Shown here one piece after another: positions 30,586-38,586 of a stretch of DNA of 38,770 nt (position 1 is its first letter; each line of letters opens with the position of its first letter). The DNA is from Reyranella sp. (GTDB taxonomy: Bacteria > Pseudomonadota > Alphaproteobacteria > Reyranellales > Reyranellaceae), in assembly GCA_021732285.1 (NCBI GenBank), contig JAKFVH010000267.1:1-38770 (forward strand). Reading direction: 5' to 3'. The notes under the pieces are model-generated. The model did no database searches. It was given only the letters and a program-made list of their open reading frames with translations, and was not told the origin of the DNA. The translations under genes were made by a program, and so were the position numbers.

Positions 30586-32052
30586 ATGACCAAGACCACG
30601 AAGATCGCCGGCCTCGACCATGTCGTGGCGTGGGACGAATCCGAACGCCGCCACGTCTATCTCGACGGCGGTGACCTCGTGTTCAAGGGCAACGAGGTGA
30701 TCCATGTCGGCCCAGGCTATGCCGGCGCGGCCGACACCACGATCGACGGCAAGGGTTTTATGGCGATCCCGGGCTTCGTCAACGTCCACAGCCATCCGTT
30801 CTCCGAGCCGGCCAACAAGGGCCTGACCGAGGAGTACGGCAGCGACAAGCTGGGCCAGAGCTCGCTCTACGAATACCTGCCGGTGTTCGGCCTCGATCCC
30901 GAGGATGCCGGCCCCTCGACCAAGGTGGCGATGTCGGAACTCCTCAAGAGCGGCGTCACCACCATCTCCGACCTGTCGATGAGCCGCGAGGGCTGGATCG
31001 ACGATCTCGCCGCGACCGGCATCCGCGCCGTCGTCTGCCCGATGATGCGCCAGGGCTACTGGTACACCAAGAACGGCCATACGGTTGAGTACGCCTGGGA
31101 CGAGAAGGCCGGCGAGAAGGCCTTCGACGCGGCGATGAAGACCATCGACGCCGCGATGAAGCATCCCAGCGGTCGCATCTCGGCCATGGTCGGCCCCTCG
31201 CAGATCGACACCTGCAAGGAGGGCTACTTCAAGGAGGCACACCAGGAAGCCAAACGACGCAACATCCCGATGCAGACGCATGCCTGCCAGGCGGTCGTCG
31301 AGTTCTATGAGATGGTGCATCGCCATGGCAAGACGCCCATCGAATGGCTCGATTCGATTGGCGTGCTCGGTCCCGACCTGGTGCTCGGCCACGGCATCTT
31401 CCTCAGCGATCATCCGCAGATCCACTATCCGCACGCCAATGACTTCGAGATGCTGCGGGACTCCGGCGCGGCGGTGGCGCACTGCCCGACGGTGTTCGCC
31501 CGGCGCGGCATGGTGCTCAACTCGATCGGCCGCTACATGAATGCCGGCATCACCGTCGGCATCGGCACCGACACCTTCCCGCACAACATGGTCGACGAGA
31601 TCAGGCTCGCCTGCTACGTCGCGCGCGTCTTCACCGGCAACTACAAGATGGGCACGACACGGCACGCCTTCGAGGCGGCGACCGTGGGCGGCGCCAAGAT
31701 CCTGCGCCGGCCCGACCTCGGCCGCCTGGCGCCGGGAGCCAAGGCCGACTTCTCGCTGGTCGACATGAGCCATCCCTACATGCAGCCGGCGCACGAGCCG
31801 GTCAGAAGCCTGATCTACTCGGCGAGCGAGCGCGCCATCCGTCACGTCTACGTCGACGGCGTTCAGGTCGTGAAGGACGGCAAGGTGCTGACGGTCGACG
31901 TCGAGGCGGCGACCGCAGGCCTGATCGAGGGACAACGCAAGCGGCTCAAGACCGTGCCGAAGCGCGACTGGGCCGGCCGCACCGCCGACCAGCTGGCACC
32001 GCCGGTCTATGGCACCAAGGAGCGCCTGCCGCAGTCGCGGCCGGTGACGTAA
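30586..32052 (+). CDS. Amidohydrolase of the ATZ/TRZ type
   Basis: A 488-aa metal-dependent amidohydrolase. Metal ligands are H68 and H70 (NVHSHPF), H232 (QTHACQ), H269 (LGHGIF) and D329 (IGTDTFP), and the barrel pattern is that of the guanine-deaminase/atrazine-chlorohydrolase subgroup (single metal). The substrate is an aminated or substituted ring, not readable. The segment TIDGKGFMAIPGFVNVHSH is the usual entrance. Weak ribosome-binding site (CGGAAC). Confidence 0.88.
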   Translation: MTKTTKIAGLDHVVAWDESERRHVYLDGGDLVFKGNEVIHVGPGYAGAADTTIDGKGFMAIPGFVNVHSHPFSEPANKGLTEEYGSDKLGQSSLYEYLPVFGLDPEDAGPSTKVAMSELLKSGVTTISDLSMSREGWIDDLAATGIRAVVCPMMRQGYWYTKNGHTVEYAWDEKAGEKAFDAAMKTIDAAMKHPSGRISAMVGPSQIDTCKEGYFKEAHQEAKRRNIPMQTHACQAVVEFYEMVHRHGKTPIEWLDSIGVLGPDLVLGHGIFLSDHPQIHYPHANDFEMLRDSGAAVAHCPTVFARRGMVLNSIGRYMNAGITVGIGTDTFPHNMVDEIRLACYVARVFTGNYKMGTTRHAFEAATVGGAKILRRPDLGRLAPGAKADFSLVDMSHPYMQPAHEPVRSLIYSASERAIRHVYVDGVQVVKDGKVLTVDVEAATAGLIEGQRKRLKTVPKRDWAGRTADQLAPPVYGTKERLPQSRPVT

Positions 32053-32053
32053 C

Positions 32054-32677
32054 TCACGGAGCGGGCAGCCCGTAGCTATCGCCGGGCCAGGCGGCCTTGA
32101 AGGGCGCCAGCGCCTCGCAGCGCTGCGACAGCGCGTCGAGTGCCGGATAGCGGCCAGGCGGCAGCAAGTCCGGATCGGCCATGCACACGTAGCTCACCAT
32201 GCAGGCGGTGGTGATCCAAACTTGGCAAATGGGTGCGTCGGCCGGCCAGGACTGCGCCGCCAGCGCGGCGATGCCGCCCTCGGCCTGGGTGCGGCAGCGC
32301 GCGATCCACTCCGGCCAGCGATAGGCGGCGGGCCGCATCAGCCGCTCGTAAGCCGCCGCCCCTGCCTTGTCGATCGTGCCAGTCGCGAGCGCGATGCGTT
32401 GCAGGGCCTGCTGCCGTACAAGTCCAGCCGCCGGCAGGAGCGCTCGTCGCGGTCCGACCTCCTGATCGAGCCAGTCGAGGATCGCCGCCGAATCGATCAG
32501 CGTCGTGCCGTCCGTAAGGATCAGTGAGGGAATACGCCCCAGCGGATTGGTCGTGCGCATCGAATCGAAGTCGCCGAACACCGAACGCGTATCGTGCTCG
32601 AACGCAAAGCCCAACACACCGAGGCTGATTTCGACGCGGCGTACATAGGGCGAATCGTACTGGCCGACGAGAATCAT
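32054..32677 (-). CDS. Glutathione S-transferase family protein
   Basis: A 207-aa GST with a thioredoxin-like N-terminal domain: SPYVRRVEI (9-17, S9 as candidate catalytic serine), the cis-proline P50 in GRIPSL, and DSAAIL (62-67), the glutathione gamma-glutamyl site. The C-terminal domain is all-helical. Its ATG overlaps the stop of the small HTH gene (ATGA). Convergent with the amidohydrolase gene, one base apart. The substrate is unknown. Confidence 0.9.
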   Translation of the reverse strand: MILVGQYDSPYVRRVEISLGVLGFAFEHDTRSVFGDFDSMRTTNPLGRIPSLILTDGTTLIDSAAILDWLDQEVGPRRALLPAAGLVRQQALQRIALATGTIDKAGAAAYERLMRPAAYRWPEWIARCRTQAEGGIAALAAQSWPADAPICQVWITTACMVSYVCMADPDLLPPGRYPALDALSQRCEALAPFKAAWPGDSYGLPAP

Positions 32678-32955
32678 GGACGCTTGCCCAGCCTCGTGAG
32701 TTCGACGGTGCGTTTCAGCGCCGTGTCGTGCGCACGCTGGACGCGCGAGCCGAGGCGATCGAGCTCGTGCTCGCGCCTGCGCATCAGCAGCGCGAGCTCG
32801 CTCCACACGCCGGCCGGCACCGGCAGGCGACCAGAGGCCCAATCCGCGACCACATTCTTCTGATGACGGACGGCCTCGGCCATCGGCGTTTTCCAGGCCG
32901 GTCCCCACAGCGCCTGTCCGACCTCGTCGATCAACTCGGCATCGTTGCGCGGCAT
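32674..32955 (-). CDS. Small putative HTH DNA-binding protein
   Basis: A 93-aa basic protein. ALWGPAWKTPMAEAVRH and then VVADWASGRLPVPAGVWSEL (residues about 15-55) follow the pattern of small Cro-like helix-turn-helix proteins, where a W-x-x-G-x-x-x-V/I-P turn closes the recognition helix. The C-terminal half is a charged helix. It precedes and overlaps the GST gene (ATGA). It could be an autoregulator of this pair. Start ATG 32955 is the first that keeps the domain intact. Moderate call. Confidence 0.55.
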   Translation of the reverse strand: MPRNDAELIDEVGQALWGPAWKTPMAEAVRHQKNVVADWASGRLPVPAGVWSELALLMRRREHELDRLGSRVQRAHDTALKRTVELTRLGKRP

Positions 32956-33017
32956 TCGTCCATGCTGGACTTGGCGCCGGTGGCTGTCCACAGTCGCCGT
33001 CCGCGAGGAGTTGTTGC

Positions 33018-34160
33018 ATGAGCGCCGACGTAAAACCCTTTCGTATCGCCGTCGGCGACGACGTGCTCGACGACCTGAAGGCGCGGCTGCGCCGGACGCG
33101 CTGGCCGGAAGCGGAGCTGGTCGACGACTGGAGCCAGGGCGTGCCGAGGAGATGGCTCGAGGACGTCTGCCGCTACTGGGCCGATGGCTACGACTGGCGC
33201 AAGCGCGAGGCGCTGCTCAATCGTTTCCCGCAATTCACCACGGCGATCGACGGGCTCGACATCCATTTCGTCCATGCGCGCTCGCCGCATCCCGGCGCGA
33301 TGCCGCTCGTCATCACCCATGGCTGGCCGGGCTCGATCGTCGAGTTCCACAAGGTGATCGAGCCGCTGGTCGATCCCGTCGCCCATGGCGGCAATGCCGC
33401 CGATGCCTTCCACGTGATCTGCCCGTCCCTGCCCGGCTTCGGCTTCTCGGGCAAGCCCGCGGCGACCGGCTGGGGCATCGACCGCATCGCCGGCGCCTGG
33501 GCCAAGCTGATGGAGCGCCTGGGCTATGGGCGCTACGGCGCGCAGGGCGGCGACTGGGGCTCGGCGGTGACGACGGCAATCGGCGCACTCGATGCGGGGC
33601 ACTGCGCCGGCATCCACATCACGCTCGCCATGTCGACCCGGCCCAACGTGGTCGGCGAGCCGACGCCCGAGGAAGCGCGCGCGCTCAAGGGCATCAAGTA
33701 TTACGCCGACTGGGACTCAGGCTACTCCAAGCAGCAGGCGACCCGGCCGCAGACCGTGGGCTACGGCCTGACCGATTCGCCCGCCGGCCAGGCGGCGTGG
33801 ATCCTGGAGAAGTTCTGGGCGTGGACCGACTGCGACGGCCATCCCGAGAACGTCCTTGGCCGCGACGAGCTTTTGGACAACGTCATGCTCTATTGGGTGA
33901 CGGCGACCGCTGCCTCTTCGGCCCGCATCTACTGGGAGAGCTTCGGCCCCGAGCGCCGCACCGTCCACAAGGTCGGCGTGCCGACCGGCGTCGCGGCGTT
34001 CCCGCGCGAGATCGTGACGCCGGTGCGGCGCTGGATGGAGACGAACTTCAGCAACATCCAGCACTGGAGCGAGATGCCCAAGGGCGGCCATTTCGCCGCC
34101 TTCGAGCAGCCGGCGCTGTTCGTCGACGACGTCCGCGCTTTCTTCAGGAAGCTTCGTTGA
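33018..34160 (+). CDS. Epoxide hydrolase family protein (EHN + alpha/beta hydrolase)
   Basis: A 380-aa protein with the N-terminal EHN domain (FRIAVGDDVLDDLKARL ... LEDVCRYWADGYDWRKREALLNRFPQF, named in part) and an alpha/beta hydrolase core. Oxyanion segment HGWPGS (101-106), nucleophile D179 (QGGDWGSA) and H358 (KGGHFAAFEQP) are present. It would open epoxides to diols, as juvenile-hormone-type and bacterial EHs do. GAGG lies before the ATG. Diverges from the HTH-GST pair with 62 bp between starts. Confidence 0.92.
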   Translation: MSADVKPFRIAVGDDVLDDLKARLRRTRWPEAELVDDWSQGVPRRWLEDVCRYWADGYDWRKREALLNRFPQFTTAIDGLDIHFVHARSPHPGAMPLVITHGWPGSIVEFHKVIEPLVDPVAHGGNAADAFHVICPSLPGFGFSGKPAATGWGIDRIAGAWAKLMERLGYGRYGAQGGDWGSAVTTAIGALDAGHCAGIHITLAMSTRPNVVGEPTPEEARALKGIKYYADWDSGYSKQQATRPQTVGYGLTDSPAGQAAWILEKFWAWTDCDGHPENVLGRDELLDNVMLYWVTATAASSARIYWESFGPERRTVHKVGVPTGVAAFPREIVTPVRRWMETNFSNIQHWSEMPKGGHFAAFEQPALFVDDVRAFFRKLR

Positions 34161-34163
34161 CTT

Positions 34164-34298
34164 CCTCCCCTTCGCGGATTCCGCGAAGGGGAGGTGTCGC
34201 CGTCATACGGCGACGGAGGGGTCATGAGCGACAGCGATTCTGTTGCCCATGACCCCTCCGTCCGCTTCGCGGACACCTCCCCAACTTCGTTGGGGAGG
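34164..34298. repeat. Multi-hairpin CCTCCCC repeat cluster
   Basis: Three hairpins in a row: CCTCCCCTTCGCGGA paired with its complement at 34180-34194; GGAGGGGTCATG (34215-34226) with CATGACCCCTCC (34248-34259); and CCTCCCCAAC-TTC-GTTGGGGAGG (34276-34298). It fills the space between the convergent epoxide hydrolase and ferredoxin reductase genes and could end both transcripts. The pieces resemble the palindromes at 7-32 and 38512-38577. Confidence 0.8.
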
Positions 34299-34302
34299 AA
34301 CG

Positions 34303-35325
34303 CTAGGCGGTGGGCAATCCCGAGGTCGTCGAATACTCGAAGTGCAGCGGCGTCTCGGGATGGACCAGCGCATAGGCCGAGCGCGCGGCGATGGCCGCTT
34401 CGGCGAAGCCGGTCAGGATCAGCTTCAGCTTGCCGGGATAGGTGACGACGTCGCCGATGGCGAAGATGCCGGGCTTGCTGGTCGCCGTCGTCGAGGCGTC
34501 GATGGCGATCTGATTGTGCTCCAGCGCGAGCTGCCAGTCGGCGATCGGCCCCAGCGACATCGACAGGCCGAAGAACGGCAGCAGCGCATCGGCCTCGATC
34601 CGCTTGGTCGCGCCGTCGAGGGTGGCCGCGGTCACCGCCTTGAGCTGGCCTGCCGCCCCTTCGAGCGCATGAAGCTGATAGGGCACCACGAGATCGAGCT
34701 TGCCTGACTTGGCGAGCGCCTTGAGCTGCCCCTCGCTCTCGGGCGCGGCGCGGAACTTGTCGCGGCGATGGATCACCGCGACGCGGTCTGCGATCTCGGC
34801 CAGCGACAGCGCCCAGTCGACGGCGGTGTCACCGCCACCCGCGATCACCACACGCTTGCCGCGGAAAGCCTCGCGGTGCGTGACATAGTAGAAGACGCTC
34901 TTGCCCTCGTAGGCCTCGATGCCCGCTAACGGCGGCCGGTTGGGGCCGAAGGCGCCGACGCCCGCTGCGACGATCACGGCGCGCGCCTGCACCACCGTGC
35001 CCTTCGAGGTCGTGACTTTCCAGAACCCGCCGCTCAGCGTCTCCAGGCCCTGCACCTGCTCGCCGAGGTGATAGACCGGCCGGAACGGTGCCGCCTGCGC
35101 CTTCAGCCGCACCACCAGCTCGGCCGCCTCGATGCGGGGGAACCCCGGGATGTCGTAGATCGGCTTCTCGGGATAAAGGGCCGTGCACTGGCCGCCGGCG
35201 TCGTCGAGCACGTCGATGACGTGGCAACGCAGCCGCACCATGCCGCATTCGAACACGGCGAACAGGCCAACGGGGCCCGCGCCTACGATGACGACGTCGG
35301 TCTGGTGCGTATGTCCGGTAGCCAT
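34303..35325 (-). CDS. TrxR-like ferredoxin-NADP(+) reductase
   Basis: A 340-aa flavoprotein of the thioredoxin-reductase fold but without a redox-active CxxC, as in the YumC-type ferredoxin-NADP reductases. FAD site GAGPVG (15-20), NADPH site GGGDTAVD (163-170) with HRR (186-188), and the late AIGDVV FAD segment are all present. GGQCTALYPEKPIYDIPG is the family hallmark. It supplies reduced ferredoxin or reoxidises it. ATG 35325 is preferred to an upstream one because the FAD motif is then normally placed. Confidence 0.92.
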   Translation of the reverse strand: MATGHTHQTDVVIVGAGPVGLFAVFECGMVRLRCHVIDVLDDAGGQCTALYPEKPIYDIPGFPRIEAAELVVRLKAQAAPFRPVYHLGEQVQGLETLSGGFWKVTTSKGTVVQARAVIVAAGVGAFGPNRPPLAGIEAYEGKSVFYYVTHREAFRGKRVVIAGGGDTAVDWALSLAEIADRVAVIHRRDKFRAAPESEGQLKALAKSGKLDLVVPYQLHALEGAAGQLKAVTAATLDGATKRIEADALLPFFGLSMSLGPIADWQLALEHNQIAIDASTTATSKPGIFAIGDVVTYPGKLKLILTGFAEAAIAARSAYALVHPETPLHFEYSTTSGLPTA

Positions 35326-35408
35326 GGACCTAAAGTGGCGAAGGAAAACCACAAAATAAAGGGCCTTCCCGCGCATGGCGGGGATGGAATTGGCGCTATC
35401 CTCGGAGG

Positions 35409-35786
35409 ATGGTCGCCAGCGACAGCTTCGCCGAGTTCCTGCGCGAGCAGCTCGCGCCGCTCGGCCGCGTCACCCTGCGCCGCATGTTCGGCAAGACCGG
35501 CGTGTTCTGCGACGGCGTGATGCTCGGGATGGTGACCGACAACATGCTCTATCTCCGGGTCGACGACGATAACAGGGAGGCCTTCGATGAAGCCCGGTCT
35601 TCTCCGCCCCTCAACTACGCCAAGGGCGGCAGCATGATCGATCTCTCCTTCTGGCGAGCGCCGGAGCGGCTGTTCGACGAACCCGACGAGCTCGTCGCCT
35701 GGGCGCGGCTCGCGCTGGCGGCGGCGCGCCGGGTCGCGTCCAAGCGCAGACAGGCGGCGCCAAAGCGAGCCCGGCACGCCAGATGA
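35409..35786 (+). CDS. TfoX N-terminal domain protein
   Basis: A 125-aa protein. The LRRMFGKTGVFCDGVMLGMVTDNMLYLRVDDDN stretch (partly quoted: RRMFGKTGVF, GMVTDNMLYLRVD) is the TfoX-N fold. The C-terminus is a basic alanine/arginine tail that might contact nucleic acid. In gammaproteobacteria TfoX regulates competence; here the role is unknown. The nearby tRNA gene and the reductase gene read the other way. Confidence 0.85.
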   Translation: MVASDSFAEFLREQLAPLGRVTLRRMFGKTGVFCDGVMLGMVTDNMLYLRVDDDNREAFDEARSSPPLNYAKGGSMIDLSFWRAPERLFDEPDELVAWARLALAAARRVASKRRQAAPKRARHAR

Positions 35787-35827
35787 TCCCTCGTCGGGGA
35801 CCATCCGGCAGCCAAGTCTTGGAAAAT

Positions 35828-35904
35828 TGGTAGCTGGGGGCGGACTTGAACCGCCGACCCCGGCATTATGAGTGCCGTGCTCTAACCAGCTGAGCTACCC
35901 AGCC
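35828..35904 (-). tRNA. tRNA-Met(CAT), elongator type
   Basis: A 77-nt cloverleaf with encoded CCA. Acceptor GGCTGGG pairs with CCCAGCT (G1-U72 wobble), D-loop AGCTGGTTA, anticodon stem CGGCA/TGCCG with loop CTCATAA (anticodon CAT), and T-stem GGCGG/CCGCC with TTCAAGT loop. The G1-U72 pair and loop fit an elongator Met tRNA; a lysidine-modified tRNA-Ile(CAT) is less likely but cannot be wholly excluded. Confidence 0.95.
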
Positions 35905-35981
35905 ATGGGTGGGGGCTTTTATGCGGCCGGGCGCCAGGGTGTCAAGAAACGTGGCGCGCGCCCGGGCACCGTTGCATTGCC

Positions 35982-36980
35982 TCATTCTGGCTGGATGCCG
36001 GCCTGCGACACTATGCGGTCGCTCTTCGCGACCTCGTCGTGCACGAACTGGCGGAATTGCTCGGCGGTCATGCCGGCCGGGACCGCTCCCTGATCGCGCA
36101 ACGTGGCCAGTACCTCGCTGACGCCAAGGGCGGCGACCATGCCATCACGCAGCCGGTCGACGACGTCCTTCGGAGTGCCCTTCGGCACGGCGACGCCGAC
36201 CCAAGTGTTGAACTCGTAGCCGGCGAAGCCCAGCTCCGCCATCGTCGGCACATCGGGCAGCGCCTCCGACCTTGCCGCAGACGTCACCGCGAGGGCGCGG
36301 AGCTTGCCCGCCCTGACCAGCGGCACCGCCGGTGGCACGCTGCTCACGGCCATGTCGACATGGCCGCCCACCGCATCCTGAACCAGGGGGCCCGAGCCCT
36401 TGTAGGGAATGTGCAGGAACCTGGCCTTGGCCATGCTCGACAGGAGCTCGGCCGCCAGATGTTGCGGGCTGCCGCTGCCGATCGAGCCGTAGCTGACCGA
36501 ATCGGGTTTTACGCGCGCAGCCGCGATCAGTTCCTTCAGCGACTGGTTCGTGGTCGCGGGCGCAATGAACACCAGCGGAAAGGTCGCGACCAGGGTCACC
36601 GGCTCGAAATCGGTGCGCGGATCGTAAGTCATGTTCTTGAACAAGCTGGCGTTGATGGCCATCTCGCTCGCCGCCCCGAACAGCACCGTGTATCCGTCCG
36701 GCGCACTTTTAGCGACGCTCGCCGCCCCGATCATGCCGGTGGCCCCCGGCTTGTTCTCGATGACAACGGACTGGCCGAGGAACTCCGCGAGCTTCTGCGC
36801 CATCGCGCGTCCGGTGATGTCGGTTCCCCCGCCCGGCGGGTAGGGAATGACCAGCTTGACCGGCTTCGCAGGATACGCGACCTGCTGCGCCGACGCCGTG
36901 GCGGGCGCGCCCGCGAAGGCCAGAAAGAGGGCTGTGCGAAAAAGCGACTCGCGTCGCGACAAAGAACTACTGCTTACCAT
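35982..36980 (-). CDS. Bug/TctC-family solute-binding receptor (second)
   Basis: A 332-aa periplasmic receptor with a signal peptide to about residue 32 (ATASAQ). Family segments: YPAKPVKLVIPYPPGGGTD, VAKSAPDGYTVLFG, GSGSPQHLAAELL. It is clearly homologous to the receptor at 17015 but not a recent duplicate. No TctA/B gene is beside it. ATG 36980 gives a normal signal peptide; the ribosome-binding site is weak. Confidence 0.9.
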   Translation of the reverse strand: MVSSSSLSRRESLFRTALFLAFAGAPATASAQQVAYPAKPVKLVIPYPPGGGTDITGRAMAQKLAEFLGQSVVIENKPGATGMIGAASVAKSAPDGYTVLFGAASEMAINASLFKNMTYDPRTDFEPVTLVATFPLVFIAPATTNQSLKELIAAARVKPDSVSYGSIGSGSPQHLAAELLSSMAKARFLHIPYKGSGPLVQDAVGGHVDMAVSSVPPAVPLVRAGKLRALAVTSAARSEALPDVPTMAELGFAGYEFNTWVGVAVPKGTPKDVVDRLRDGMVAALGVSEVLATLRDQGAVPAGMTAEQFRQFVHDEVAKSDRIVSQAGIQPE

Positions 36981-37024
36981 CCCGACGTTATGCGGACGGC
37001 GGGTGACGCTTCGATTACAGCGCC

Positions 37025-37347
37025 CTACTTCTCCTTCATCGTGCGCTCGTCCCACAGGCGTACGATGTAACCGTCGGGATCGACGAGCTCTGGGCCGTAT
37101 CCCCAGAAATTCTTCTGCGGGCCGTGGGCAAAAACGACGCCGCGCGCCGTCCATTCGGCGAAGGTCTTGTCGACATCGCCGACCTGGAACCACAGGGCAA
37201 TGCCGTTCGGCGCCACGCCCGGCCTCTCCTCCAGGAAGATCGCATAGCCCTCGCCGTCCTGCAGCGCCACGGCATGGCGGGCAGGGATCTCGAACTCGAC
37301 CTTCAGCCCGAGCGTTGCAATGTACGCGCGAGATGGTCGAACTTCAT
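37025..37347 (-). pseudogene. VOC (glyoxalase-like) family protein, N-terminally broken
   Basis: The ATG at 37347 overlaps the mnmA stop (TGATG) and encodes MKFDHLA, the normal first strand of a VOC domain. The next bases then enter a different frame. The remaining conserved part, YIATLGLKVEFE through GIALWFQVGDVDKTF to GPELVDPDGYIVRLWDE, is open in the other frame but has no start of its own. Compared with usual VOC proteins, about ten residues of the first helix are missing at the junction. The simplest reading is a small deletion that also shifted the frame. An assembly error is less likely because more than one base is lost. Confidence 0.8.
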
Positions 37348-38477
37348 CACGACGCGAAGCGCCGGATGAAGCCACCGCCCAGCACGCGGCTGCCGTTGTC
37401 GGCGTCGTAGACCACGCAGGCCTGGCCCGGCGACACGCCGACTTCCGGTTCGGCGAAGCGGACCATCGCACCGTCGGCCGCGAGTCGGATTTCTGCCGGC
37501 CGCAGTGCCTGCGAGGACCGCACGCGCACCTTCACCGGCAGCGCGCTGTCGATCCTCGGACCGAGCCAGTTCACGTCGTAGAGCGCGATCTCGCTGCGGC
37601 CCAGAGCCGAGCGTGGGCCGACGACAACGCGGCGCGTCTCGGGCTCCAGCCGCACGACATAGAGCGGCTCGTTGTCGGTGCCTTCGCGACCGCCCAGCGC
37701 CAGGCCGCGGCGCTGGCCCACCGTGAAGCGCACGATGCCGTCGTGGCGGCCGACGACGCGGCCGGCCATGTCGACGATCTCACCCGGCTCGTTGGCCTCG
37801 GGCCGGAGCTTCTGCACCACCGAGGCGTAGTCGCCGTTGGGCACGAAGCAGATGTCCTGGCTGTCGGGCTTGTCGGCGACGGCGAGCTCGTAGCGCTCGG
37901 CGAGCGCGCGCGTCTCGCTCTTGGGCATATGGCCGAGCGGAAAGCGCAGGAAGTCGAGCTGCTCGGGCGTCGTGCCGAACAGGAAGTAACTCTGGTCGCG
38001 CGCCGGGTCGGCACCACGGTGCAGCTCGGGCCCCGCCTCGCCCATCAGGCGCTGCACATAGTGGCCGGTCGCCAGCGCCTCGGCGCCGAGCTCGCGCGCC
38101 GTCTTGAGCAGGTCGCGGAACTTCACCGTGCGGTTGCAGGCGATGCAGGGCACCGGCGTCTCGCCGCGCACGTAGGAATCGGCGAACGAATCCATGACCT
38201 CGGCGCGGAAGCGGCTTTCGTAGTCGAGCACGTAGTGCGGGATGGCCAGTCGCTCGGCAACCCGGCGGGCGTCCTGGATGTCGGTGCCGGCGCAGCAGGC
38301 GCCGGTCTTGCCGACGGCGACGCCATGGTCATAGAGCTGCAGGGTGATGCCCACGACGTCGTAGCCCTGCTCCTTGAGCAGCGCCGCCGTGACCGACGAA
38401 TCGACGCCGCCCGACATCGCGACCACCACGCGGGTGTCGCCGGGCGCCCTGTCGATACCGAGGGAGTTTCTGGCCAT
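37347..38477 (-). CDS. mnmA: tRNA-specific 2-thiouridylase MnmA
   Basis: A 376-aa cytoplasmic enzyme that installs the 2-thio group at U34 of tRNA-Lys, -Glu and -Gln. PP-loop SGGVDSS is at 22-28, the two catalytic cysteines are C114 ([10 protein letters not shown]) and C210 ([12 protein letters not shown]), and the C-terminal beta-barrel ends GFIRRFAS. The stop overlaps the VOC start by one base. Two inverted hairpin elements sit 35-100 bp upstream of the ATG. Confidence 0.96.
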   Translation of the reverse strand: MARNSLGIDRAPGDTRVVVAMSGGVDSSVTAALLKEQGYDVVGITLQLYDHGVAVGKTGACCAGTDIQDARRVAERLAIPHYVLDYESRFRAEVMDSFADSYVRGETPVPCIACNRTVKFRDLLKTARELGAEALATGHYVQRLMGEAGPELHRGADPARDQSYFLFGTTPEQLDFLRFPLGHMPKSETRALAERYELAVADKPDSQDICFVPNGDYASVVQKLRPEANEPGEIVDMAGRVVGRHDGIVRFTVGQRRGLALGGREGTDNEPLYVVRLEPETRRVVVGPRSALGRSEIALYDVNWLGPRIDSALPVKVRVRSSQALRPAEIRLAADGAMVRFAEPEVGVSPGQACVVYDADNGSRVLGGGFIRRFAS

Positions 38478-38511
38478 GGCGGGGCCTATATACCCCCTCC
38501 GGCCTGTCGGC

Positions 38512-38577
38512 CACCTCCCCCATATGATGGGGGAGGCCAAGAGAGTCGGTCACCTCCCCCATCATATGGGGGAGGCC
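38512..38577. repeat. Inverted pair of CCTCCCCCAT hairpins
   Basis: CCTCCCCCAT-ATG-ATGGGGGAGG (38514-38536) and CCTCCCCCAT-CAT-ATGGGGGAGG (38553-38575) are each a hairpin and are also exact reverse complements of one another. They lie between mnmA and the SlyB-like gene and could fold as one long helix or two short ones. Same family as the hairpins at 7-32 and 34276-34298. Confidence 0.85.
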
Positions 38578-38586
38578 GGGTGGGGG

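Noticed and set aside
35828..35904. tRNA-Ile2 (lysidine, CAT anticodon) instead of tRNA-Met
   Set aside because: G1-U72, the anticodon-stem and the loop fit elongator Met better. Not fully excluded without a tRNA model score.
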